From Tautonia marina (GTDB lineage: Bacteria > Planctomycetota > Planctomycetia > Isosphaerales > Isosphaeraceae): a DNA stretch of 64,000 nt. Shown here piece by piece: positions 9,187 through 17,750 of the stretch. The notes under the pieces are model-generated. The model saw only the letters and a list, made by a program, of their open reading frames with translations. It made no database searches and was not told where the DNA came from. Position numbers and translations under genes: made by a program. The stretch's first letter is position 1. Every line of letters starts with the position of its first letter. Where the stretch lies: contig NZ_WEZF01000003.1 of the NCBI RefSeq assembly GCF_009177065.1, positions 248,001 to 312,000 on the forward strand. Reading direction: 5' to 3'.

Positions 9187-9561
9187 CTGATCCGGAAGAT
9201 TGGCCTTTACGTCCAGCCGTTTCTCGACTATCTCAAGAACTCGAAGATCGCACCCCGCCGAGTTACGACGACCGCCGACACGGGACAAGGGACCTGTGGC
9301 GTCGATCCGCTCGAATTCGAAATCACTTCTTCGCGACCTGCGCTCCTGATTCGAGGGTTTCTCCGCCCAGCCAATCCCGGCCTGACCCTGACCAAGGTCC
9401 GGCCGGAACGTCCCGGTTCGGTGATCGTCGTTCCGAAGTGGGCCGAAGGATCGGACGCGATCAGCCGCGACCAGGACCGCAAGCCGTGGAGACACGTCCC
9501 GGCGATGCGGAGCCTGTGCGTGAAGACCTTCAAGTTCCGGATCCCCTGGGGTCGATCCTAA
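9187..9561 (+). CDS. Protein-like open frame without ATG/GTG/TTG start (possible frameshifted or CTG-start gene)
   Basis: The frame is open from 9061 to the TAA at 9559-9561 and reads as a plausible protein from about 9115 on, with typical codon use (LIRKIGLYVQPFLDYLKNSK, then VIVVPKWAEG). It contains no ATG, GTG or TTG before 9421. The listed start is a CTG at 9187 preceded by a G-rich run and is only a guess. An ATG at 9086 overlaps the stop of the secretion gene but is in another frame that closes at 9190. A one-base deletion between them would join the two, suggesting either a frameshifted gene or a sequencing error. It lies between the secretion gene and lpxA. The product is unrecognised. 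Confidence 0.35.
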   Translation: MIRKIGLYVQPFLDYLKNSKIAPRRVTTTADTGQGTCGVDPLEFEITSSRPALLIRGFLRPANPGLTLTKVRPERPGSVIVVPKWAEGSDAISRDQDRKPWRHVPAMRSLCVKTFKFRIPWGRS

Positions 9562-9615
9562 ATCTTGCTGGTCGGAAACGCCAGGATGGGCGACCCATGC
9601 GGAGGGCGAGTCACG

Positions 9616-10437
9616 ATGACCTTGGCAGTCTCCGGACTGATCCACCCGACGGCCGTGATCGGTCCCGACGCGGAGATCGCTCCCGACGTCCGGATCGGCC
9701 CTTATGTCATTATCGAAGGTCCGGCGCGGATCGGGCCGGGATGTGTCATTGAGGGCTATGCGTGCCTGAGTGGCCCGCTTGAGATGGGCCGCGAGAATTA
9801 TGTTGGCTACAAGGCCGTTCTCGGCAAGGGTCCTCAATCTCGAACGTATCGGGGAGAACCGACTCGCCTGATCATCGGCGACGGCAACTCGTTCCACGAT
9901 TACGTCACAATTCACCGAGGGACCGTCGAGGGTGGTGGCCTGACGGCCATTGGCAACGGGAACATCCTCAGGCGAGGCGCGCACCTCGGTCACGATGTGA
10001 TCATGGGGGATTCGTGCCTGCTCGAATCGGATGTCTTGCTCGCCGGTCATGTTCAGATTGGCGACTGCTGCGATCTGGCCAGCCATGTCGTCATTCAGCA
10101 GCGGGTCCGGATCGGTCGGCTCGTTCGATTCTCTGGACTCGGCGGCAGCACGAAGGATGTGCCTCCGTTCGTGGTTCAGGAAGGATACAACTGCATCACC
10201 TCGTTGAACTTGCAAGGCTTGCAGCGGATCGGGACGCCGCCCTCGGTGATCGATGCCCTGGGGGAAGCATTCCGAACCTTGTTTCAGGAAGGCCGGAATC
10301 AGGGGGAAGCCCTGGAACGGGTCGAATCTCGCCTGGGTTCGATTCCCGAGGTCCAGGAAGTTCTCGACTTCATCCGAGAAACCCGAATCGGCATTAACCA
10401 TATTCGCAATGAGGAACGGCGGAACTGGTGCGCCTGA
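9616..10437 (+). CDS. lpxA: Acyl-ACP--UDP-N-acetylglucosamine O-acyltransferase (LpxA)
   Basis: This enzyme starts lipid A synthesis by moving a 3-hydroxyacyl chain from acyl-ACP to UDP-GlcNAc in the cytoplasm. The start at 9616 has GGAGG at 9601-9605. The 273-residue product shows left-handed beta-helix hexapeptide repeats from residue 7 (IHPTAVIGPDAEIAPDVRIG), the catalytic-histidine region NSFHDYVTIHRGT and the long C-terminal helical part (FRTLFQEG), as in LpxA. Length is close to the usual 260-270. Other lpx genes are not adjacent. It indicates a Gram-negative-type outer membrane, as known for many planctomycetes. Confidence 0.9.
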   Translation: MTLAVSGLIHPTAVIGPDAEIAPDVRIGPYVIIEGPARIGPGCVIEGYACLSGPLEMGRENYVGYKAVLGKGPQSRTYRGEPTRLIIGDGNSFHDYVTIHRGTVEGGGLTAIGNGNILRRGAHLGHDVIMGDSCLLESDVLLAGHVQIGDCCDLASHVVIQQRVRIGRLVRFSGLGGSTKDVPPFVVQEGYNCITSLNLQGLQRIGTPPSVIDALGEAFRTLFQEGRNQGEALERVESRLGSIPEVQEVLDFIRETRIGINHIRNEERRNWCA

Positions 10438-10459
10438 GGGTTTTCTCAAGCGACACGTC

Positions 10460-10507
10460 AACGCGGGGCTGGGGTTCCGGAGCGCTCCGGAACCCCAGCC
10501 CCGCGTT
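10460..10507 (+). terminator. 48-bp perfect palindrome, probable strong terminator after lpxA
   Basis: Two 24-nt arms (10460-10483 and 10484-10507) are perfect inverse complements with no spacer; the arms are very GC-rich and the right arm ends in GCGTT followed by TTC, giving a short T-run. It begins 23 nt after the lpxA stop, as expected for an intrinsic terminator. Confidence 0.75.
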
Positions 10508-10568
10508 TTCGTTGCCTTGAGCCCCGAATTGATCGAGCCTCGGGATGCTCAGTACGTCGTGCGGCGCG

Positions 10569-10597
10569 TTGACAGTCCGGCCGGTTCTCTCCATGAT
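10569..10597 (+). promoter_or_regulatory. Candidate sigma70-type promoter for the ceramidase-like gene
   Basis: A perfect TTGACA (10569-10574) is followed by a 17-nt spacer and CATGAT (10592-10597, four of six matches to TATAAT). It lies downstream of the lpxA terminator and 112 nt before the start codon. Confidence 0.4.
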
Positions 10598-10709
10598 CAA
10601 GACCGTACTTGACCGCACGGGCACCGACACGCCGCGATCCCCACGAGCGTGACGATGCTCGGTTTCGAATGTTCCGCAGCAGCTTGACGCGACACCTCGG
10701 AGAATCAGG

Positions 10710-12083
10710 ATGGCACGTGTTTTTCGATGGCTTCTCGGAGTCGCCTTCATCGGGTCGGCACTCCTCTCCACCGCAACGGCCTCCGAAAAAAACGCCTGGA
10801 AGGCCGGTCTGGCCAAGGTCGCCATCACCCCCGAACAACCGATGTGGATGGCCGGTTACGGCTCAAGGAGTAGCCCGTCCGAGGGGGTCTTGCATGACAT
10901 CTGGGCCAAGGCCATGGCCCTGGAAGATTCTGATGGAACCAGGGCACTGATGGTGACCCTGGACCTTTGCGGGATTGACCGCGAGTTCTCACTCGGCGTG
11001 CGGCAGACCATTGCCGATCGCTACGCGATCCCGATCGACCGGATCGTCCTGGCCTGCTCGCACACCCATACCGGGCCGGTCGTGGGCACGAACCTGATTA
11101 CCATGTACCCGCTCGATGAAGAACAGAAACATCGGGTCGATTCCTACACCGAATTGCTCGGCAAGATGATCGTGGAACTCTGCGGAGAAGCGATCAAGAA
11201 TCTGACCGAAACGCGACTTTCCTGGGGCCAGGGTGAAGCGGGCTTTGCGGTCAACCGTCGGGAGAATGATCAGAGCAAGGCCGGTGAACTCCGCGCCGAG
11301 ATGGCGCTGAAGGGGCCTGTCGACCATGACGTGCCCGTGCTGTGCATCAAGGATGCCGACGGCACAGTCAAGGGGGTGGTCTTCTCCTATGCCTGCCACT
11401 GCACGACCCTCTCGGAAAATTACTACTCCGGCGACTACGCCGGCTACGCGATGATCGAGCTAGAGCGTTCCTATCCCGATGCCGTGGCCCTGTTTGTGGC
11501 CGGTTGCGGGGCCGACCAGAACCCCTTGCCTCGCCGAACCGTGGAGCTGGCCGAAAACTACGGGAAGCAGCTTGCCGAAGCGGTCCGCCGCACGGTCAAA
11601 GGACCACTGCGCCCGGTCCTTGGTTCGTTGCGATCGGCCTACGAGGAGATCGACCTGCAATTCGCGCCGATTCCAAAGCGGTCGCAGTGGGAAGCCGAAG
11701 CGAACGCCGATCAATTTGCCCTTGCCAACCGAGCGCGAATGTTCCTGGAACGGCTCGACCGCGGGGAGTCGCTTCCCGAAACCTACCCCTATCCGGTTCA
11801 GGTCTGGAAACTCGGTGATCTGACCTGGTTCTTCCTGGGGGGAGAGGTAGTCGTTGATTACGCTCTGAGGATCAAGCGCAACCTTGGCCCCGACACCTTC
11901 GTCTCAGCCTACTGCAACGACGTGATGGCCTACATCCCCTCGCTTCGGGTCCTGCAAGAAGGAGGCTACGAAGGAGCGGGAGCGATGATCTACTACGGTC
12001 AGCCCGGCCCTTGGGCCGAAGATGTTGAGGAACGGATCATTCATTCCGTCAACGAATTGCTCCACGCAACGGATGGTCAGTAA
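10710..12083 (+). CDS. Secreted neutral/alkaline non-lysosomal ceramidase-like protein
   Basis: The 457-residue product starts at 10710 with GGAG 7 nt upstream. A signal peptide (MARVFRWLLGVAFIGSALLS, ending near TASE) shows export. The N-terminal ceramidase domain follows: AGLAKVAITP, then ACSHTHTGP (zinc-binding histidines) near residue 113, and YACHCTTLSENYYSGDYAG near 229, which resembles the catalytic region of the family. It lacks the usual C-terminal immunoglobulin-like domain, as do many planctomycete relatives. Bacterial members cleave the amide of ceramides, but the short forms have no proven substrate. A good promoter candidate lies upstream, so it is probably monocistronic. Confidence 0.85.
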   Translation: MARVFRWLLGVAFIGSALLSTATASEKNAWKAGLAKVAITPEQPMWMAGYGSRSSPSEGVLHDIWAKAMALEDSDGTRALMVTLDLCGIDREFSLGVRQTIADRYAIPIDRIVLACSHTHTGPVVGTNLITMYPLDEEQKHRVDSYTELLGKMIVELCGEAIKNLTETRLSWGQGEAGFAVNRRENDQSKAGELRAEMALKGPVDHDVPVLCIKDADGTVKGVVFSYACHCTTLSENYYSGDYAGYAMIELERSYPDAVALFVAGCGADQNPLPRRTVELAENYGKQLAEAVRRTVKGPLRPVLGSLRSAYEEIDLQFAPIPKRSQWEAEANADQFALANRARMFLERLDRGESLPETYPYPVQVWKLGDLTWFFLGGEVVVDYALRIKRNLGPDTFVSAYCNDVMAYIPSLRVLQEGGYEGAGAMIYYGQPGPWAEDVEERIIHSVNELLHATDGQ

Positions 12084-12192
12084 TCCGTGACGGTCTTGAG
12101 CGGGGGCGAGCACTGTCGAATCCCGATGGGGTTCTGGTGTCTCGCTCCCCGGCCCGGATGGAAGTATTCCCCGTTGGCTCCGATCGCAACGC

Positions 12193-13518
12193 TCAGTCCG
12201 ATGAGATCGCTGCGCTGATGGGTTCTGATTCGATCGCGTGACGACCGAGGCGGTCGAGAATCCGGCTGGAACCGAGGATGATGGCAAGAGTGCCACAGAG
12301 CAAACCCGACGCAACCAGGACCGGTTCCACGCCGAACCATTGCGAGAGCCTTCCCGTGAGCAAGGCTCCCAGGGGAACCGATCCCGAGAACACAACCATC
12401 CAGACCCCCGCCACTCGCCCTCGAAGCTGATCGGGAACGTCGAGCTGAACCATCGTCTGGATCGACGAGCTGAAGGTAATCGCGCCGAAACCTGTCCCGA
12501 GCAGGCAAAGCATTGCCACGGTCATCGGCCACCACGACGGACTCCTGGTGCCAAAGATTCCAGGCAAGATTCCCGCTCCGGCAAGAGCCAGGGCGAACAG
12601 GGCCAGACCTCCGACGATCATGTCTTCTCTCCGGAATCGTCCGCCGACGCGGGCGACGATCAACGCTCCGGCCACCGCTCCCAGGCCGCCACAGGCCAGC
12701 AACACCGAATAGCCGATTTCCTCGGTTCCGATCGAGTCGCGAGCATAGGCGGAGAGCATCGCGTTGTAGCCCATCCCGGCGACCCCAAAGAAGGCCATCA
12801 AGCCAAAGAGGGCGGCGACCCGCCGATCCTTCCGCAGGTAGGCAAATCCGCCGAGCACGTCGGACGGCCCTTGCCCCGACCGAACATGCGGAGAATGCCG
12901 CCTCGGAATCGAGAGAACCGCCGCAATCGCCGCCAGAAAGCTCAACGCGTTGAGAATGAACGGCGAGTTCTGCCCAAACCAGAACAGACAGACCCCTGCC
13001 AGGGCCGGGCCCAGGACCCGAGACGCATTGAACAGCCCGACATTCAAGGCAATGGCATTGCCGAGATGTCGGCGTCCGACCAGTTCGTAAAGGAAGACCT
13101 GACGAGCCGGCATCTCAAACGTGTTTCCGACCCGAGCCAGGGCGAGCAAGGCAACCAGGTGCCAGAGCTGGATCACCCCGGTTGTAAACAGGGTGGCCAG
13201 CGTGATCGCCAACGCGAGCTGGATGAGTTGGGTCGTGAGGACCGTCGATCGCGGATTCGTCCGATCCGCGAGCGCTCCGGCAAACAGGCCGACCGCCAGG
13301 CCCGGCAAGAGATTCGCCGCCTCGACCACCCCCAGCCACATGGCCGACCGGGTCAGGTCGTAGACGATCCAGTTGACCGCCGCCGCCTGCATCCAGGTGC
13401 CGACGAGGCTGACCCCGTGGCCCATGTAGAAGCGCCGATAGTGGGGGTTCTCGACCAGCGCTTCGAAGGTCCTTCCCCGCCGCGTCCGACGTGATTCCGA
13501 GTGGGAGGCGGCGACCAT
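12193..13518 (-). CDS. MFS transporter, EntS/DHA3-like
   Basis: The start at 13518 is chosen for GGAG 5 nt upstream; the frame is open a further six codons. The 441-residue product begins with a basic cytoplasmic tail ending in NPHYRRFYMGHGVSLVGTWM, the opening typical of EntS-like (enterobactin exporter) MFS proteins. About 12 hydrophobic segments follow, including GLFAGALADRTNPRS (motif A between helices 2 and 3). A role in efflux of a small molecule is likely; the substrate is unknown. It is convergent with the ceramidase-like gene (109 nt gap) and is not in an obvious operon. Confidence 0.88.
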   Translation of the reverse strand: MVAASHSESRRTRRGRTFEALVENPHYRRFYMGHGVSLVGTWMQAAAVNWIVYDLTRSAMWLGVVEAANLLPGLAVGLFAGALADRTNPRSTVLTTQLIQLALAITLATLFTTGVIQLWHLVALLALARVGNTFEMPARQVFLYELVGRRHLGNAIALNVGLFNASRVLGPALAGVCLFWFGQNSPFILNALSFLAAIAAVLSIPRRHSPHVRSGQGPSDVLGGFAYLRKDRRVAALFGLMAFFGVAGMGYNAMLSAYARDSIGTEEIGYSVLLACGGLGAVAGALIVARVGGRFRREDMIVGGLALFALALAGAGILPGIFGTRSPSWWPMTVAMLCLLGTGFGAITFSSSIQTMVQLDVPDQLRGRVAGVWMVVFSGSVPLGALLTGRLSQWFGVEPVLVASGLLCGTLAIILGSSRILDRLGRHAIESEPISAAISSD

Positions 13519-13632
13519 GAGGACTCCGGGGGGCACGTCTCAGGGATTCGTCTCTGACCGCGTGAACCCTCATTATCGGCCCGAGGGCTTCATCCGACAA
13601 TCGCTCCTGAAATCATGAACCGGGCCCTGGGC

Positions 13633-15198
13633 TCAGACGAACTCGCTCGGCGAAGAATGTGCGCCGGGATGATCCGAGGTGAAATCGGGGGTCGATCGTC
13701 CTCGGATCGAGCGAATTGCGTGACTCCCCATCATGATCGCCAGGGCGATCAGATAGGCAAGGAGGGCCATCGGGAGCCATCGAACCGAAGCCGCCATCGG
13801 GACCATCCGGGCGAGGATCGGCAACAGGCCGACCATCGAACCGACTCCCCAACCCAGCATGCCATCAAGGCGAACCCCCGGCGCGGGACCAGGCCACGAC
13901 GCGCGATTCCGGAGTACATCGGCCGTCAAGACACCGAGCATCGGCGCGACCAGGCCGGCCGTCAGATCGATGACCAGCGGGAGATTCGAGGCCAGCCCGG
14001 TGACCATCAACGGATACGCCACCACGGCTCCCACCACTCCCCACGCCCAGCGGCGTGGGCGCTTGCGAATTGACTCCAGCCGATTGCTGTAGGCGTAGGC
14101 CGCATACACTGCCGACGCGAGCGACCCGAGGCCGAGCACAATCAAGGCAATCCCACCGGGGATACCGCCGATTCGAGTTTCAAGAACCGTCCCCAGCCTG
14201 TAGGCCTCGGGATCTGCTGGCAAGAGAAAAGGGGGCGGCGAGGGTTCGGAGACATCGGGATCGTCGAGGACGAGGTCATTCGTGCTCGGGAACGCCTCGG
14301 TCCCTTGATCCGTCGCTTCCCGGCCGATCGAGCCGGCCACGATCAACAATGCAATGGTGGCGATGATCGTCGAGGCGAGGCCGATCCCAACAATACCCGC
14401 CTTTCGCACATCGCTTGCCCGGTTCAGTGTTGCCCCCCAGTTCACGGCCTGGGTGGCGACGATCGAGGAGAAGCCAAAGACATACTGGACCATGCCCCAG
14501 AACGCTGGTCCGGTCGATCGACGTGACAGATTGATCGGATCGGTCGAGGCCTCCCGGTAACTTGGCAAGCCGGGAAGCGACCAGATCATCGCCCCAGCAT
14601 AGCTGAGTGCGATGAAGATCGGGTAGACAACCATCAGGGCGGCAATCCAACGGATAAATCGTGTGGAAACCAGAGCCGCCGCAACCCCCCAGAGCATCGC
14701 CGTCGCTGCATAGACGGTGCTTTGGGTGATCGGTGAGCCGATCGGCCCGGCTCGCAAATCCCTCGGGTTGATCAGGCCGGCGGCGAGCAACCCCCGGAGA
14801 TTGAACTCCACGGCATAGTGGACCGCGACGGCGAACCAGACAATTTGCACCAGGCCGAGCAAGAGCCCAGGGACCAATGTCGAGCCTCGGACCCCGAACG
14901 CCGAGGTTGCCACCACCATCAGCGGCTGCCGGGTTCGCAATCCTTGCAACGCAGGGGCAAGGAACAGCAAAACGCACGCCAGCAAACCACCAATCACCGC
15001 CCCCGAGATCGCCGGTTCCAGACCACCGACCGCCAAGCTGGTGGTTGCGATCGAGTCGGTGAATGCCACCCAGAGATAGCCAGAAATCAAGACCCCCGCA
15101 ACCCGGGCCGACCAGGAGTCTCGGACGGTCGATGGGTTCTGGATCGCCCGTTGCAATCGAGGGGGCCAACTCACGGCTCTGAGGTTCATCGGGATCAT
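13633..15198 (-). CDS. NCS1-type permease (cytosine/purine/thiamine family)
   Basis: This is a membrane protein of 521 residues from the ATG at 15198 (an ATG three codons later is equally possible; neither has a strong ribosome binding site). About 12 hydrophobic segments are visible. The segment PLMVVATSAFGVRGSTLVPG followed by a helix with WFAVAVHYA matches the helix 2-3 region of NCS1 transporters such as CodB, and a long loop rich in Asp, Glu and Pro sits near residues 315-350. NCS1 members import nucleobases, hydantoins or vitamins with Na+ or H+. The substrate is not predictable here. It stands 114 nt downstream of an MFS gene on the same strand. Confidence 0.75.
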   Translation of the reverse strand: MIPMNLRAVSWPPRLQRAIQNPSTVRDSWSARVAGVLISGYLWVAFTDSIATTSLAVGGLEPAISGAVIGGLLACVLLFLAPALQGLRTRQPLMVVATSAFGVRGSTLVPGLLLGLVQIVWFAVAVHYAVEFNLRGLLAAGLINPRDLRAGPIGSPITQSTVYAATAMLWGVAAALVSTRFIRWIAALMVVYPIFIALSYAGAMIWSLPGLPSYREASTDPINLSRRSTGPAFWGMVQYVFGFSSIVATQAVNWGATLNRASDVRKAGIVGIGLASTIIATIALLIVAGSIGREATDQGTEAFPSTNDLVLDDPDVSEPSPPPFLLPADPEAYRLGTVLETRIGGIPGGIALIVLGLGSLASAVYAAYAYSNRLESIRKRPRRWAWGVVGAVVAYPLMVTGLASNLPLVIDLTAGLVAPMLGVLTADVLRNRASWPGPAPGVRLDGMLGWGVGSMVGLLPILARMVPMAASVRWLPMALLAYLIALAIMMGSHAIRSIRGRSTPDFTSDHPGAHSSPSEFV

Positions 15199-15312
15199 CT
15201 CGTGCAATGCTCGATCGTCAGCAACGCAGCGAGGGCAGGGGACCAATCACTCCAACCTTGCGGTCGGAGCAACGGACCCTGCCCCCGCGAAGACTCAGGA
15301 GATGGGCACGCG

Positions 15313-16950
15313 TCACATCTCAGACGGACCTTCGGTGCCACCAGTCATCATCTCCGACTCCTCCTGATCGGTCACGAGCATCTGCGGCTTGTACCCGCCC
15401 TGCGACCGATAGTAGAGGATCAGCGCGACGTAGCTCGCAAACATAATGCAGGGGAAGATCGCCACGGTCATCAGGGCGTTTTTCTTGGCCGCCTCTCGGA
15501 TCGAAGCGACCTCGGCCTGCTGCTCGGGCGAAAGCTGGTCGATCTGCTCCTGAATCAGCGGCCGGTAGGTTCCGAAGACACTGATCCGTTCCTCCCCCAC
15601 CACCTGCTCGAACACCTCGGGGTTGGTGGCCTGGAGTTGTTCGACCGCCTCCTTGTCCTGGATGTTCCCGAGCAGCGGGTTCCCCAGCACGCCGACCGAG
15701 AGCATGCCGACGCCGGCGATCGTGTTCAGCGTCATGGCGCCTCCCTTCGGGTACTGCTCGGCCACCACGCCCAGCATCGTCGGCCAGAAGAACGTCTTGC
15801 CGAAGCCGTAGAGCGTGGCCGCGGCAAGGATCATCAGCCCGGACGACTTCGACAGGAAGACCAGGCCGCAGGCAGCCAGCAGGGCGCTGACAGCCAGGAG
15901 ACCCAGCGGGGAGATCCGGTGCACAATCGGCCCGGCGAAGAATCGGAGGATGAGCATGATGAGCGAGGTGTAGACCAGCACCCATCCCGGATTCAGGTTG
16001 AACCGGGTCATCTCCGGTTCCATCAAGGAGGTGATCCAGCTGTCGGTCCCCAGCTCGGTTGTCGCCAGCGGGATCATGATGAGCAGCAGGAAGATGAAGA
16101 TCGGCCGGCCCGGAGCATGGACATAGGCCCCAAACGCCCCGGTCAGCACGGCCACGATCACCAGCCGGGCGATCAGGACCGAGCGGTCGCTCATTCCCTG
16201 GAATAAAACTTCCGATTCCATGAAGACCCGGGTGATCTCCCAGACCAGCATGATCGAGACGATCAAGGCGCCAATGACGCCCACCTGCTGAAGCATCGCC
16301 TTGTACGAGACGCCCGCCGCCACCCGCTCCGACACCGGGAACTTCTGTGGGAGCATCAGCAACCCGTAGGCGATGACCGGCAGAAAGACCAGACCCACCT
16401 TGTATTGCCAGCTGAGGTCTCCCATGGCGATCGTCAAGATCCCACCCAGCACGAGCCCGCCTGGCCAACCGGCGTGCAGGATGTTCAGCCACTTGGTCTT
16501 GGCATTCGGGAAGAGCGTGGCAACCACCGGATTGATCACCGCCTCGACCGTTCCGTTCCCCAGTGCCATGATGAACGAGCCGATGTAAAGGACCCAGTAG
16601 CCTTTGATGCCCAGGCTCTCGGTCAAGGACTTGGCGAAGAAGAGGATCAGGGCCGCCCCCAGGTGGGTGGCGAACGCGAAGGCCATCGCCTTGCCGTAGC
16701 CGATCTTGTCGATGATCAGGCTGAACAGAACGATACTCACCGCGAACGGCCAGAGGCCGACGCCGAAGATTTCTCCCTTCTCCGTCTCGGTCAGGCCGAA
16801 GTCGGCCTGCCACTCGTCCATGATCAGCACTCGGGTGATGAAGGCGAACGCCGTGGCGATTAGCGCGATGAAACAGGACCAGAAGAGAAAGAGGTCCCTC
16901 GACCCGACCTTGGCGGTGCTCGCGGCGTAGGGATCGTCGTGATGGCTCAT
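15313..16950 (-). CDS. MFS transporter
   Basis: The 545-residue product starts at 16950 with GGGAG 8 nt upstream. It has about 12 hydrophobic segments with the first beginning at LFLFWSCFIALIATAFAFIT. Between helices 2 and 3 it has IDKIGYGKAM, a motif-A-like loop. The N-half motif NGTVEAVINPVVATLFPNAKT is typical of a sugar/nucleoside-porter-like MFS group common in planctomycetes and Bacteroidetes. An extra soluble segment of about 75 residues (Glu/Gln-rich, LSPEQQAEVASIREAAKKNA) lies before the last helix, which is unusual. The substrate is unknown. The same-strand NCS1 permease follows after 114 nt, so the two may be cotranscribed. Confidence 0.88.
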   Translation of the reverse strand: MSHHDDPYAASTAKVGSRDLFLFWSCFIALIATAFAFITRVLIMDEWQADFGLTETEKGEIFGVGLWPFAVSIVLFSLIIDKIGYGKAMAFAFATHLGAALILFFAKSLTESLGIKGYWVLYIGSFIMALGNGTVEAVINPVVATLFPNAKTKWLNILHAGWPGGLVLGGILTIAMGDLSWQYKVGLVFLPVIAYGLLMLPQKFPVSERVAAGVSYKAMLQQVGVIGALIVSIMLVWEITRVFMESEVLFQGMSDRSVLIARLVIVAVLTGAFGAYVHAPGRPIFIFLLLIMIPLATTELGTDSWITSLMEPEMTRFNLNPGWVLVYTSLIMLILRFFAGPIVHRISPLGLLAVSALLAACGLVFLSKSSGLMILAAATLYGFGKTFFWPTMLGVVAEQYPKGGAMTLNTIAGVGMLSVGVLGNPLLGNIQDKEAVEQLQATNPEVFEQVVGEERISVFGTYRPLIQEQIDQLSPEQQAEVASIREAAKKNALMTVAIFPCIMFASYVALILYYRSQGGYKPQMLVTDQEESEMMTGGTEGPSEM

Positions 16951-17242
16951 GCAGTCGGCTCCCTGGAGGCTCGGGAGGGCGTGGATCGACCCGGGAGAGG
17001 GCTGGTAATGCCCACCTCGGCTCAGCGGTCACGATGCAGGACGCCCCGGCCCGGCAACGAGTTCGGGAAATTGGTCTGGCTCGGCAACTTCATACCCGAG
17101 CAGGACGGTACAATCAATCGACCACTCAGCTTTCACGCGTTTCGAATGGCCATCTGAACCGATCCGGCAAGCCGACCGGATCTGGCGAGGGCGAGTGGAA
17201 CCGACGATCGTGTCCTGTGGGGTGTGGAAGGAGGAACCTCGC

Positions 17243-17692
17243 ATGAGCCGTACAATGGTCGTCTCATCCGATGCCGAGAATCCCCGTCGCCGCGCTCAAT
17301 GGGCGAAGCGATGCGTCTGCTATGCCTGGGCGTCTCCGACGACCGCGGTCGGACTGGCCGCCGGAGTGCTCACCCTCTGCTCAGGAGGTCGGGCTCAAAT
17401 CCGCTGCGGTGCGATCGAATTTCACGGCGGCTTCTCGCACTGGTATCTGCGACGGTGCGCCGGGGCCGCGGCCATGACGCTCGGCCATGTCATTATCGGC
17501 CGAGACACCGAGTGCCTCGACGGTTGCCGCGATCACGAACAAGCCCACGTCCGACAGGTCGAACGCTGGGGTCCGGCGTTTCTTCCCGCTTACCTTCTTG
17601 CCAGCGGCTGGGCCTGGGCTCGAGGGCAGCACTACTATCTCGACAACTGGTTCGAGCGCGATGCGAGACGAGCCTGCGGCGATCCCTGGTGA
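17243..17692 (+). CDS. Small membrane-associated protein with HExxH motif
   Basis: The start at 17243 has a strong AAGGAGG 8 nt upstream. The 149-residue product has one likely membrane segment (about 28-47), a middle region with paired cysteines, and then CRDHEQAHVRQVERWGP with H98-E99-x-x-H102, followed by FERDA (E139). HExxH with a downstream Glu is the zinc-binding layout of gluzincin-type metallopeptidases, and HExxHxxQ resembles the DUF4157 motif. I recall similar unnamed proteins in cyanobacteria and other bacteria, but the activity is not established. It is isolated: 292 nt from the MFS gene upstream and convergent with the export gene downstream. Confidence 0.75.
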   Translation: MSRTMVVSSDAENPRRRAQWAKRCVCYAWASPTTAVGLAAGVLTLCSGGRAQIRCGAIEFHGGFSHWYLRRCAGAAAMTLGHVIIGRDTECLDGCRDHEQAHVRQVERWGPAFLPAYLLASGWAWARGQHYYLDNWFERDARRACGDPW

Positions 17693-17750
17693 ACAAGCGG
17701 GATAAGGAAGGGCTTACCGATCCAGGGGGATCTCCCAAAGAACCGTCTCC

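Noticed and set aside
9061-10461. Long minus-strand open frame (466 codons) opposite lpxA
   Set aside because: It covers lpxA and the start-less frame in antisense, is Arg/Asp/Gly-rich with no recognisable motif, and is the usual shadow of high-GC coding sequence.
12238-13494. Plus-strand open frame (418 codons) opposite the MFS exporter
   Set aside because: It is Arg/Gln/Pro-rich, without motifs, and exactly overlaps a clear transporter.
14818-16206. Plus-strand open frame (462 codons) opposite the permease and MFS genes
   Set aside because: It bridges two real minus-strand genes and has shadow composition.
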